The notes beneath the pieces were generated by a model. That model did not search any database. It was not told the DNA's origin and saw nothing but the letters and a program-made list of their open reading frames with translations. DNA of 18,113 nt from CBDUEV01 sp965366365. GTDB lineage: Bacteria; Actinomycetota; Acidimicrobiia; Spongiisociales; JAENVV01. The stretch spans positions 1 to 18,113 of the forward strand of contig CBDUEV010000055.1 of assembly GCA_965366365.1 (NCBI GenBank). The letters are read 5' to 3'. Of the stretch, positions 1 to 6,881 are shown piece by piece (positions within the stretch are counted from its first letter, which is position 1; each line of letters opens with the position of its first letter). The position numbers and the translations under genes are program-made.

Positions 1-377
1 GTGGAGATGATCTCGATCATCTCGGGGATGTGATCGGTGGCGCGCGGCTCGACATCGGGGCGGAGCACGCCCAGCGCGTCCTCGGCTGCCGCGAACGTCT
101 CGTAGGATTCGGCCACGACGGCGTCGGTGGAGATCCCTCGCTGTTGCGCGGCGGCGATGATCTTGTCGTCCACATCGGTGACGTTCCGCACGTACGTCAC
201 CTCGTACCCTCGCCAAATGAGATACCGACGGATCACGTCGAAGGCAACAGCCGACCGTCCGTGACCAAGGTGAGGATGGGCCTGCACCGTAGCTCCACAG
301 ACGTAGATGCCCACTTTCCTCTCGACGACCGGTACGAACGGGGTCGGCGCCCGGCCGAGCGTGTTGAAGATCTGCAT
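1..377 (-). CDS. cysS: Cysteinyl-tRNA synthetase, N-terminal part (cut by window edge)
   Basis: Class I aminoacyl-tRNA synthetase that charges tRNA-Cys with cysteine in the cytoplasm. Only the first 125 residues are inside the window. The zinc-ligand cysteine lies in YVCGATV (Cys27), the HIGH-type ATP-binding motif is HLGH at residues 36-39, and the family segment VRNVTDVDDKII follows near residue 70. The ATG at 375-377 puts the HIGH motif at the usual distance from the N-terminus. The gene begins 30 bases after the ispF stop, the same ispF-cysS order as in Mycobacterium, so it probably belongs to the same transcript. The mycothiol enzyme MshC is a close relative, but the DVDDKII stretch and the ispF neighbour fit CysS better. 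The KMSKS loop lies outside the window. Confidence 0.93.
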   Translation of the reverse strand, partial: MQIFNTLGRAPTPFVPVVERKVGIYVCGATVQAHPHLGHGRSAVAFDVIRRYLIWRGYEVTYVRNVTDVDDKIIAAAQQRGISTDAVVAESYETFAAAEDALGVLRPDVEPRATDHIPEMIEIIS

Positions 378-407
378 CAGGCCATGGTACCGGGCCGAGG
401 CAGCGGG

Positions 408-905
408 CTAACCCGACCGAACCAGGCTCACGATCGCCATGGCCGCCAGACCCTCGTCGCGTCCGATGAATCCCAGGCCGTCGGTGGTGGTCGCCTTGAC
501 CGAGACCCGGTCCAGGTCCGCCCCTGTCACGGCTGCCACATTGGCGCGCATCGTCTCTCGGTGGGGAGCGATCCGCACCCGCTGGGCGAGCACCGTCACA
601 TCGACGTTGTGAACCCGGTACCCGAGCTCAGCGACCCGACGAACGGCGTCCGCAACGAACACCTCCAGGCTGGCGACGTCGGTCCACTGCGGGTCGGACG
701 ACGGAAAGAACTGACCGAGGTCGCCCAACCCGGTGGCGCCGAGCAGGGCGTCGGTCAGCGCGTGAGCGGCCACATCGCCGTCGGAGGTGGCTGAGACCAC
801 CCGATCGAAACCCACCTCGACCCCACACAGAACGACGGAACCGGCGATGGGACCAAAGGCGTGGGCGTCGTAGCCGAACCCGACCAGAGGGTGACCGTCG
901 CTCAC
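408..905 (-). CDS. ispF: 2-C-methyl-D-erythritol 2,4-cyclodiphosphate synthase
   Basis: MEP-pathway enzyme that converts CDP-methylerythritol 2-phosphate to methylerythritol cyclodiphosphate and CMP, supplying isoprenoid precursors. The 165-residue length is normal for a free-standing IspF. The metal ligands are visible as Asp13 and His15 in GYDAHAF and His48 in DVAAHALTDALLGA. The C-terminal KATTTDGLGFIGRDEG motif is intact. The start is GTG at 903-905, whose GTGA overlaps the TGA stop of the PIN-TRAM gene, so translation is probably coupled. An oddity is Thr40 where most IspF proteins have a lid-loop histidine just before SDGDV. IspD is not fused to it and is not next to it. Confidence 0.95.
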   Translation of the reverse strand: MSDGHPLVGFGYDAHAFGPIAGSVVLCGVEVGFDRVVSATSDGDVAAHALTDALLGATGLGDLGQFFPSSDPQWTDVASLEVFVADAVRRVAELGYRVHNVDVTVLAQRVRIAPHRETMRANVAAVTGADLDRVSVKATTTDGLGFIGRDEGLAAMAIVSLVRSG

Positions 906-1972
906 GAGTCGGCCGGACGCCCGAACAGCATCCGTCCTACCGCTGTTCGAGTGGTGCTGGTCACTTCGACTTTGATCTCCGACCCGACCCGCTTGGCCGC
1001 ATTCTCGATCACCACCATGGTTCCGTCGTCGAGGTAGCCGACCCCCTGACCGGGCTCACTGCCCTCCTTGCTGACCGGAACATCGATCACCTCGCCAACC
1101 GCCACCTGCGGTTTGAGGCTCTCGCCGAGCAGACCCGGATTGAGTACCCGGATACCCCGGATTTCGGCGGCCTTCGCCAGATGTGTGTCGGTGGTGGCGA
1201 GAATCGAGCCGGTGCGCTCGCCAAGGGCGAGCAGCTTGGCGTCGACGTCCTCGAACTCGGGCACCGCGTCGTCGAGCACCGAAACCTCGGAACCGCCCAC
1301 GCTTCGCAACGCGTCGAGCACTTCGAGTCCGCGGCGTCCGCGGCGGCGCCGGCTCTTTTCGCCTGCGTCCGCCAAGCCCTGGAGTTCGTCGATCACAAAG
1401 AATGGAATCCAGATGCGGCCGTCGATCAGGTTGGTTCGGGCCAGTTCGAGAATCCGACCGTCGATCGCCGCCGAGGAGTCGATCAGGTAGGACCGTACGT
1501 TGTCCTCGGGTCGCCGGACAACCAGCGGCCCGGCCGGCCGCAATCCCGCCACAGCCAGGAGATCATGCGACCGCAAGGCGAAAACGCGAGCACCGGCCGT
1601 ACCGAGCGCAACGACGACGAGGGCCGCGGTGGTCCATCCGATGGCGGGCGGGGCAAGCACCACGATCGGTACGGAGGCGACGAACCCGACAGTCAACCCG
1701 ACGATCGCCCCGAAGCCGCCGGTGAAAAGCTCGGGGCCCGTGGTGCGGGGCAGGAAGCGGCCTCCCAGGACGTCGAGCCGTGACGTGAAGCTCCGACCAA
1801 ACACCCCGCCGATCACATACCCGAAACCGGCTCCCAGGACCGCACCGAAGAGTCGCGTCGAGGCCGGATCGACCGTCGCTCCAAAGACCGAATCGCCCAG
1901 GTTGGTCCCGATCTGGTAGCCAACGGCCGTCAACACCAGAGTCAGGAGCAGCCTGAGGACCTCGGAGATCAT
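902..1972 (-). CDS. Membrane-anchored PIN-TRAM domain protein (YacL family)
   Basis: Putative membrane-attached RNA-binding ribonuclease of the YacL type; its substrate is not known from sequence. Hydrophobic helices lie at about residues 5-20, 40-58, 84-106 and 112-132. A PIN domain follows at about 160-278, with acidic active-site candidates Asp165 (LIDSSAAIDGRI), Glu196 (FVIDELQ), Asp244 (DVDAKL) and Asp262 (ATTD). A TRAM RNA-binding domain occupies about 288-350. I chose the ATG at 1970-1972, giving 356 residues, because it lies one base past the carD stop; a longer ATG at 2047 would run back through carD. In Bacillus, yacL lies between disA and ispD, so the position here is conserved apart from the added carD and the missing ispD. 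Confidence 0.9.
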   Translation of the reverse strand: MISEVLRLLLTLVLTAVGYQIGTNLGDSVFGATVDPASTRLFGAVLGAGFGYVIGGVFGRSFTSRLDVLGGRFLPRTTGPELFTGGFGAIVGLTVGFVASVPIVVLAPPAIGWTTAALVVVALGTAGARVFALRSHDLLAVAGLRPAGPLVVRRPEDNVRSYLIDSSAAIDGRILELARTNLIDGRIWIPFFVIDELQGLADAGEKSRRRRGRRGLEVLDALRSVGGSEVSVLDDAVPEFEDVDAKLLALGERTGSILATTDTHLAKAAEIRGIRVLNPGLLGESLKPQVAVGEVIDVPVSKEGSEPGQGVGYLDDGTMVVIENAAKRVGSEIKVEVTSTTRTAVGRMLFGRPADS

Positions 1973-1973
1973 G

Positions 1974-2528
1974 TCAGGAGGATTCGTCCTTCTCGACCTT
2001 CGGCAGGGCACGGTCGAGCTTGCGGGTTGCTTCTTCCTCGTCGACATCGAGAGCGAACTGCAGTTCGCTGATCAACGTGACCCGCGCTCGCGACAACATG
2101 CGCTTCAGAGCGGGGGAGATTCCTTTGGTCTGCTGCGCAAACGAGAGATCTCGAACGACCTCGGCCACCTGGTAGATGTCACCGCTGGTCATCTTCTCGT
2201 TCAAGACCTTGTACCAACGACTCCAGTTGCTGCCGGCCTCTTGCGGCTCTTCCTTGAAGAGTGCGAAGACCTTGCGGGCCTGGTTCTTCGAGATGACGGG
2301 CCGAATCGTCTCTTCGATGCTGTCGACCGGCACGAACACCGTCAGCTGGTCTGTGGCGATCTGCAGCTGGAAGTAGTCCCGAGTCTGGTCGTTGAACTTC
2401 TGCTTGACCTTCTTGACGATGATGGCCGCCCCGTGATGCGGATGGACGACCTTGTCCTTCACGGCAAACGCCGACTTCTTGCGCGATGACTTGGCGGGCG
2501 CCTTCTTGGGTTCCTTCTTCGTAGCCAT
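1974..2528 (-). CDS. carD: CarD family transcriptional regulator (RNA polymerase-binding)
   Basis: CarD binds the RNA polymerase beta subunit and stabilises open promoter complexes, notably at rRNA promoters. The RNA-polymerase-interacting Tudor-like domain spans about residues 20-75 (KVVHPHHGAAIIV, then LTVFVPVDS). The helical DNA-binding domain follows, with Trp102 in NWSRWYK matching the tryptophan that wedges into the promoter -10 edge in mycobacterial CarD. SGDIYQVAEVVRDL and KRMLSRAR are also typical. At 184 residues it is longer than mycobacterial CarD, mostly because of a Lys/Ala/Pro-rich N-terminal tail of about 20 residues. I see no clear Shine-Dalgarno before the ATG at 2526-2528. 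An in-frame GTG at 2460-2462 would remove the tail, so the start is less certain than the identity. Confidence 0.93.
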   Translation of the reverse strand: MATKKEPKKAPAKSSRKKSAFAVKDKVVHPHHGAAIIVKKVKQKFNDQTRDYFQLQIATDQLTVFVPVDSIEETIRPVISKNQARKVFALFKEEPQEAGSNWSRWYKVLNEKMTSGDIYQVAEVVRDLSFAQQTKGISPALKRMLSRARVTLISELQFALDVDEEEATRKLDRALPKVEKDESS

Positions 2529-2595
2529 GAGTATCAGGGTTTCAGGTCGCGAACGGCTGCGTCAGTGTACAGGGCGCGGCAGCCAACGGAGCCAT

Positions 2596-3663
2596 TCACT
2601 CGCCGAGCGGGTCGAGAAGCCCGTGGTGGTCGGTCAGCCGGTCGAAGAAGCGGCGCAGCTGGAGCGCCCGCGTCCGACCGACTCCCGATACTTTGTCGAG
2701 ATCGTCGACCGACGCATAGAGCAGCTTGTGGAAATCGCCGAAGTGGCGCGCCACCTCTTCCTGCACCGACTCCGGCAGGCGCGGTATCTGACTGAGAAGC
2801 CGAAGCCCGCGAGGGCTCGCCTGGGCATCCGGATGGTCGAAGTCCAACGCATTGGCCACCAACACGGAGTCCTGGAGTTCCTCGGTGGAGATGGTCTCCA
2901 AAGCCTCGATGGCTGAAGCCACGCTCGTCTTGGTGAGTTTCTTCACGTAGTCCCGAACCACCAGTACTCGAAGCTCGTCTGAGCCTTGCAGGAGGTCGGC
3001 GAGTTGCAGGCGGACCAACTTGCCTTCGGCTCCCAGTCCGACACTGTCGCGCCGAACCTCTGCGCTGATTCGGTTGACCAACTCAGCCCGTTGCAGTACC
3101 AGAATCACGCTCCGGTACGTCATGAGATCGGCGACCTCGAGTCGGGTCAGGCGTTCCTCGGCGTCGTCCAAGCGTCGCCGGAAACGCTCGACGGTCTGGA
3201 GAGCTTGGTTGACTCGACCCGTCAGAGCTTGGGGGCTCTCGAGTTCGTGTTTCTCGTTCCCGAAGAACAAAGTGGCGACGGCCCGGTCCTCGCTGATCGA
3301 GATCACGGGCTTGCCGGTCTGGCGAGCGGCCCGTTCGGCGGTGCGGTGCCGGGAACCCGTCTCGTCTGTCGGCATCGACGGGTCCGGGATGAGATGGACG
3401 TTGGCGCGCAGGATCCGCTCACAGTCGTCCGAGACGACGATGGCGCCATCCATCTTGGCGAGTTCGGCCAACCGGGCCATGGTGAACGAAGAGTCCTTCA
3501 GCTGGAATCCACCGGTACAGATGGCATCGACTCCAGGGCCATGCCCAAGAACCACGAGCGCTCCGTTGCCGTGCTGGATGATGCGCCCAAAAGCTTCCCG
3601 GAGCGGAGTGCCCGGGGCCAGGCGTTCTAGGGTCGTCAGCAGCTCAAGGTCCGTCTCGCGCAT
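2596..3663 (-). CDS. disA: DNA integrity scanning diadenylate cyclase DisA
   Basis: Makes the second messenger cyclic di-AMP from two ATP and scans DNA for branched structures. The N-terminal DAC domain has both catalytic motifs: DGA at residues 72-74 (MDGAIVVS) and RHRTAER at 105-111. A helical linker spans about 145-290. A helix-hairpin-helix DNA-binding domain ends the protein at about 300-345 (LYASVDDLDKVSGVGRTRA). The length of 355 is normal for DisA. The ATG at 3661-3663 sits 75 bases after the radA stop and no other upstream start looks better; the ribosome binding site is weak. RadA interacts with DisA and restrains it in Bacillus, so the adjacency fits a repair and signalling unit. 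Confidence 0.95.
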   Translation of the reverse strand: MRETDLELLTTLERLAPGTPLREAFGRIIQHGNGALVVLGHGPGVDAICTGGFQLKDSSFTMARLAELAKMDGAIVVSDDCERILRANVHLIPDPSMPTDETGSRHRTAERAARQTGKPVISISEDRAVATLFFGNEKHELESPQALTGRVNQALQTVERFRRRLDDAEERLTRLEVADLMTYRSVILVLQRAELVNRISAEVRRDSVGLGAEGKLVRLQLADLLQGSDELRVLVVRDYVKKLTKTSVASAIEALETISTEELQDSVLVANALDFDHPDAQASPRGLRLLSQIPRLPESVQEEVARHFGDFHKLLYASVDDLDKVSGVGRTRALQLRRFFDRLTDHHGLLDPLGE

Positions 3664-3738
3664 GCGCTGCAGGCTACTACACCACCCCGACCCTCACCGT
3701 CGCACAAGCGCTCATTTACCGGCTCCCCCAACGGGCTA

Positions 3739-5055
3739 CTACCCGAGGACCAGGCCCGCCCGAGCGACCGCTTCGCCGATCCTGCGTGGCCCATCGCCAT
3801 CGGGCGAGATGAGGTTCTGCAGGCCGAGGCGGCCGGCTTCTTCGCCTCGTCGGCCACCGTGCGGGACGGCTCGCAGTTCACCGGTCAGGCCAACCTCCCC
3901 CCACGCCGCCAGCGCACCGAGAGGCTGATCGATGGCCGAGGAGACCAGTGCCAGCGCCACTGCCAGGTCGGCGGCGGGCTCGGTCACCTTTATGCCTCCC
4001 ACCACGTTCACGTAGACGTCCTTGTCAGCCAACCCGATGGCTGCGTGTTTGGACAAGACCGCCAATATCTGGTGGACCCGGGCAGTCTCGATTCCGCGCA
4101 CACTTCTCCTCGGCTGTGGCATGCCGGACGCCGAGACCAACGCCTGGATCTCCACGAGCACCGAACGGCGGCCCTGGATGGCGGGGAACACGACCGTCCC
4201 GGGGACGGCTCCCTGCCAATCGGCCACGAACACGGCCGACGGGTCGGCCACCTCGGTCATCCCGTCGGTGCCCATCTCGAACAAGCCCACGAGGTGGGTT
4301 GCCCCGAATCGGTTCTTCAGGCTGTGAAGGGTTCTGAACCCGCGATCGGTCTCCCCCTCCAGATACAGGACCACGTCCACCATGTGCTCGAGGAGTTTTG
4401 GGCCGGCGATGCCGCCATCCTTCGTGACGTGACCGACCAAGACCGTGGCGATACCGGTGTCCTTGGCGAGACGGATGAGACGAGCCGAGCATTCTCGAAC
4501 CTGAGCGACGGCTCCAGGGGAACTGGAAACCTCGGACACTCCCACCGTTTGAACCGAGTCGACCACCAGGAGGTCGGGACGAAGGGCTTCGGCGGACTCG
4601 ATGATGACGTCCACGTCGTCCTCCGCCAGCAGGTACACGTCGTCGCCGCCGATGCCGAGCCGAGTGGCGCGGAGGCCGACCTGTTCTGCCGATTCCTCAG
4701 CCGTTGCGATGAGCACCTTGGCGCCTGCCGAGACTTCCAGCATGGCCCCTGCCATCTGCAGAAGCAGCGTCGACTTGCCGACACCCGGCTCACCACCGAC
4801 CAGGATCACCCCGCCGGGTACCAGACCGCCGCCCAACACGCGGTCGATCTCGTCGATGCCGACCGATCGGCGGAGGACCTCGGTCTCGCCCACCTTCGAA
4901 AGCGACGTGGGGCTCGAGGTGGCGCTCCCCCGACCCTTCGGAGCCTTTCCGGACCGGGGTCGTGCGACCTCCTCCAGCCCCTCGCCGGTCTGACAACGAG
5001 GGCAGAACCCCATCCACTTCGCCGATTCGTATCCACAAGAACCACATTGAAACAT
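3739..5055 (-). CDS. radA: DNA repair protein RadA
   Basis: RecA-like ATPase that helps process recombination intermediates by branch migration and D-loop extension. A C4 zinc finger is formed by Cys4, Cys7, Cys18 and Cys21. The Walker A motif GEPGVGKST is at residues 88-96 and Walker B LLVVD at 162-166. The RadA-specific KNRFG motif is at 247-251. A LonC-like domain fills the C-terminal third (VNVVGGIKVTEPAADLAVALA and GEVGLTGELRAVP). At 438 residues it is slightly short, but all blocks are present. The ATG at 5053-5055 puts the zinc finger right at the N-terminus, as in other RadA proteins. A possible small membrane protein gene ends 9 bases upstream. Confidence 0.95.
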   Translation of the reverse strand: MFQCGSCGYESAKWMGFCPRCQTGEGLEEVARPRSGKAPKGRGSATSSPTSLSKVGETEVLRRSVGIDEIDRVLGGGLVPGGVILVGGEPGVGKSTLLLQMAGAMLEVSAGAKVLIATAEESAEQVGLRATRLGIGGDDVYLLAEDDVDVIIESAEALRPDLLVVDSVQTVGVSEVSSSPGAVAQVRECSARLIRLAKDTGIATVLVGHVTKDGGIAGPKLLEHMVDVVLYLEGETDRGFRTLHSLKNRFGATHLVGLFEMGTDGMTEVADPSAVFVADWQGAVPGTVVFPAIQGRRSVLVEIQALVSASGMPQPRRSVRGIETARVHQILAVLSKHAAIGLADKDVYVNVVGGIKVTEPAADLAVALALVSSAIDQPLGALAAWGEVGLTGELRAVPHGGRRGEEAGRLGLQNLISPDGDGPRRIGEAVARAGLVLG

Positions 5056-5064
5056 GGGGCGATC

Positions 5065-5190
5065 CTATCCACGACCACCGACACGAAACGCAGCCACGAG
5101 AGCCGCCACCACCAGAATGAGCAGCACTACGAAGGCAAGTACGGAGCCGATAGTCCAGATTTCTGTGTCTCGGATCGCAAAGAGAGGCAT
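5065..5190 (-). CDS. Possible small single-pass membrane protein upstream of radA
   Basis: I do not recognise this 41-residue ORF. It starts MPLFAIRDTEIWTIG, has one strongly hydrophobic stretch at about residues 16-36 (VLAFVVLLILVVAALVAAF) and ends in a short basic, glycine-rich tail. Its TAG stop lies 9 bases before the radA ATG on the same strand, so the two could share a transcript. I see no ribosome binding site before the ATG at 5188-5190, but a TATTCT hexamer at 5200-5205 could serve a leaderless start. It may be chance, since short ORFs are common at high GC. The clean transmembrane pattern and its position argue modestly for a real gene. Confidence 0.4.
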   Translation of the reverse strand: MPLFAIRDTEIWTIGSVLAFVVLLILVVAALVAAFRVGGRG

Positions 5191-5230
5191 AGTCGTGGCA
5201 GAATACCGCCGGACTGGAAGGAAGACGGTT

Positions 5231-6103
5231 TTGGCACAACACACTTGCACGAACTGCGGCACCGTCCACACGAGTGACGACTACTGCCCCGAATGCGGCC
5301 AGTGGGTCGACGACGAGGGCTATGAAGAGTTCGAACTCGGCGCCGCTCCAGACGAGGCGACGATCCAGTCGCTGCCCTACAACTCGATTCCCTGTCCGTC
5401 GTGCGGTGCGAGCAACCCCCCCACCAACCGCCACTGCGAGGAGTGCGGAGCCCGCATCTCGCAGGGTGCCCTTCCCGTCGCACCCCAACCGATGATTCAG
5501 ACTTCCGCCGGCGTCCGCGCGGCGATGGCCATCGGAGGGGTCCTGATCGTCGTCGTACTCATCGCCATGCTCTTCAATGTCTTCGGCGGCGACGACCCCA
5601 CCGAAACCACCCTGGCGGGCGGATCGACCACGACCACCGCCCCGAGTACGCAAGCGCCCCTCGGTCTGGTACCCACGGTTTCCCAAACCTGCTCGTCGGA
5701 GCTGAACGAGAGTTTCGCCTGCGCGCTCATGTTCGACGGCGACCCCACGACTGCGTGGAACGACAACCGACTGATGGGCGAAGGCGCTTCCATCACCGTC
5801 ACGTTCGACGGGACCTACTCCCTCGAACAGATCATCATCAAGAACCTCGACGAAGAAACACGCTTCAGGCGGAACTACCGCATCGCCGGTTTCAAGATCA
5901 CCACCGACGACAACCCCACCGGGCAGATCGACGTCCTCGAAGACAAGACCGGACAACAGATCATCACCTTCCCGACCCTTCGGTCGACCACGCTCACCAT
6001 CGAGGTCCAGAGCACCTACCCGGCCGAGGACGTCGATGATCAAGCGGCCTTCACCGAGCTCGTCGTGCAGGAAATCGAGATCTACGGACGGAAGGTCCAG
6101 TAG
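5231..6103 (+). CDS. Zinc-ribbon, transmembrane, discoidin-like domain protein
   Basis: Function unknown. Using the TTG at 5231-5233, the protein has 290 residues. Two C4 zinc ribbons come first (Cys6, Cys9, Cys19, Cys22 and Cys55, Cys58, Cys69, Cys72), separated by an acidic spacer. One transmembrane helix lies at about 97-118, then a Thr-rich linker (about 120-142). A C-terminal domain at about 150-288 resembles the F5/8-type (discoidin/NADase-type glycan-binding) fold, with FDGDPTTAWND, ITVTFDG and a late strand VVQEIEIYG. The expected layout is zinc ribbons inside and the glycan-binding-like domain outside. GGAAGGAAG lies just before the TTG. An in-frame GTG at 5195, also with a purine-rich site (AGAGAGG), would add 12 residues. 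The gene is divergent from radA. Confidence 0.8.
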   Translation: MAQHTCTNCGTVHTSDDYCPECGQWVDDEGYEEFELGAAPDEATIQSLPYNSIPCPSCGASNPPTNRHCEECGARISQGALPVAPQPMIQTSAGVRAAMAIGGVLIVVVLIAMLFNVFGGDDPTETTLAGGSTTTTAPSTQAPLGLVPTVSQTCSSELNESFACALMFDGDPTTAWNDNRLMGEGASITVTFDGTYSLEQIIIKNLDEETRFRRNYRIAGFKITTDDNPTGQIDVLEDKTGQQIITFPTLRSTTLTIEVQSTYPAEDVDDQAAFTELVVQEIEIYGRKVQ

Positions 6104-6175
6104 CTCCCGCCCGCCTGAGGCCGCCTATGGGCCGCCCACCAGGGGAATGAGGAGCGTCTCCGCCGCCCGCTTGAC

Positions 6176-6203
6176 TTGCATGCGGAAGCGGTTCCACTAA
6201 CCT
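6176..6203 (+). promoter_or_regulatory. Possible promoter of the lysozyme-like gene
   Basis: TTGCAT at 6176-6181 and TAACCT at 6198-6203 are separated by 16 bases and resemble weak -35 and -10 boxes. An alternative -35, TTGACT at 6171, would need a 21-base spacer. Transcription would start near 6210, just before the two leader hairpins. The call rests on this pattern alone. Confidence 0.35.
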
Positions 6204-6214
6204 CGTCATCACCG

Positions 6215-6237
6215 ACGACGCACTTTTTGTGCGTCGT
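6215..6237 (+). terminator. Leader hairpin followed by a pyrimidine tract (terminator or attenuator)
   Basis: ACGACGCAC pairs perfectly with GTGCGTCGT around a TTTTT loop, giving a 9-bp stem followed by TTTCCTTTTCC. It could end the upstream zinc-ribbon transcript or act as an attenuator in the leader of the lysozyme-like gene. On the minus strand no T-tract follows, so the plus strand is the better assignment. Confidence 0.45.
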
Positions 6238-6251
6238 TTCCTTTTCCCCCC

Positions 6252-6265
6252 TTTCCGAAAGGAAA
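6252..6265 (+). promoter_or_regulatory. Small hairpin holding the ribosome binding site of the lysozyme-like gene
   Basis: TTTCC and GGAAA pair around a GAAA tetraloop, 5 bases before the ATG at 6270. The 3' arm contains the only Shine-Dalgarno-like purine run (AAAGGAAA), so the hairpin would partly mask the ribosome binding site. It is short, A/T-rich and only moderately stable. Confidence 0.4.
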
Positions 6266-6269
6266 CCCC

Positions 6270-6854
6270 ATGCGACGCATCGCGTCCCCTCTCATCGCCA
6301 CCGCGCTGGTGGCCGCCACGCTCATGGCGGGCTTCACAGACGCATCGAGCGGCCTGCTGGCCTCCGAAGACATCGAATCCGCCCCATCGATCGTCACACC
6401 ACGGCCCGATCCAGCCCTCCTCATCGACCCGAAGCCGGTCGAGCGCACCGTCCCCAGCACGCCGGAACCGTGTGACGAACTCGGAAACCGAGGCCGGTGT
6501 GGAGGACCGGATCGACTGGCCCCCGAGCCGCCCGAACTGGTACCCGACGAGATCTCGTCCGTCGACGACTGGCGGCCCCTCGTGGCGCGCTATTTCGACC
6601 AGGAAGACGTCGCCAGGGCGCTGGCCGTGATTCGGTGCGAGAGCGGCGGCGCCCCCGAGGCCAAGAACCCTTCATCCTCAGCCTCTGGGCTCTTTCAGCA
6701 CCTGGGTTCGTATTGGGACCGTCGCACCGTCAAGGCCGGCTGGGAGGGGGCCGATATCTTCGACCCCATCGCCAATACGGCCGTGGCTGCCTGGCTGGTG
6801 TACGAAGGTGGCGGGTGGAGCCATTGGAACCCCAGCCGCCACTGCTGGGGGTAG
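6270..6854 (+). CDS. Secreted lysozyme-like / transglycosylase domain protein
   Basis: Likely peptidoglycan-cleaving enzyme exported to the cell envelope. The N-terminus has two arginines and a hydrophobic core to about residue 22, typical of a Sec signal peptide. A Pro/Glu-rich spacer follows to about 95. The lysozyme-like domain fills about 100-194: IRCESGG with catalytic Glu124, then SSSASGLFQHL, DIFDPIANTAVAAWLVY and a C-terminal GGWSHW. Four cysteines (68, 77, 123, 192) could form disulfides outside the cell. The ATG is preceded by AAAGGAAA. The gene converges on the ABC-importer operon with 27 bases between the stops. Actinobacteria often use such proteins in cell-wall remodelling; the exact bond cut cannot be told from sequence. 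Confidence 0.85.
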   Translation: MRRIASPLIATALVAATLMAGFTDASSGLLASEDIESAPSIVTPRPDPALLIDPKPVERTVPSTPEPCDELGNRGRCGGPDRLAPEPPELVPDEISSVDDWRPLVARYFDQEDVARALAVIRCESGGAPEAKNPSSSASGLFQHLGSYWDRRTVKAGWEGADIFDPIANTAVAAWLVYEGGGWSHWNPSRHCWG

Positions 6855-6881
6855 ATGCCATCTGTCGGCGGGCGGAGAGGC

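Noticed and set aside
1..377. MshC (mycothiol ligase) instead of CysS
   Set aside because: The DVDDKII stretch and location right after ispF match CysS better. The discriminating C-terminal part is outside the window.
3859..5277. A 472-residue open frame on the plus strand opposite radA
   Set aside because: It is antisense to the conserved RadA motifs and shows no domain of its own.
4790..6043. A 417-residue minus-strand frame across the radA start and the zinc-ribbon gene
   Set aside because: It overlaps two better-supported genes and is low in recognisable structure, so it looks like a shadow frame.
6100..6269. A c-di-AMP (ydaO-type) riboswitch before the lysozyme-like gene
   Set aside because: ACTAACCTCG resembles the 3' end of the ydaO consensus, and disA is nearby, but the 5' GAATCCG part and the long internal domain are absent.
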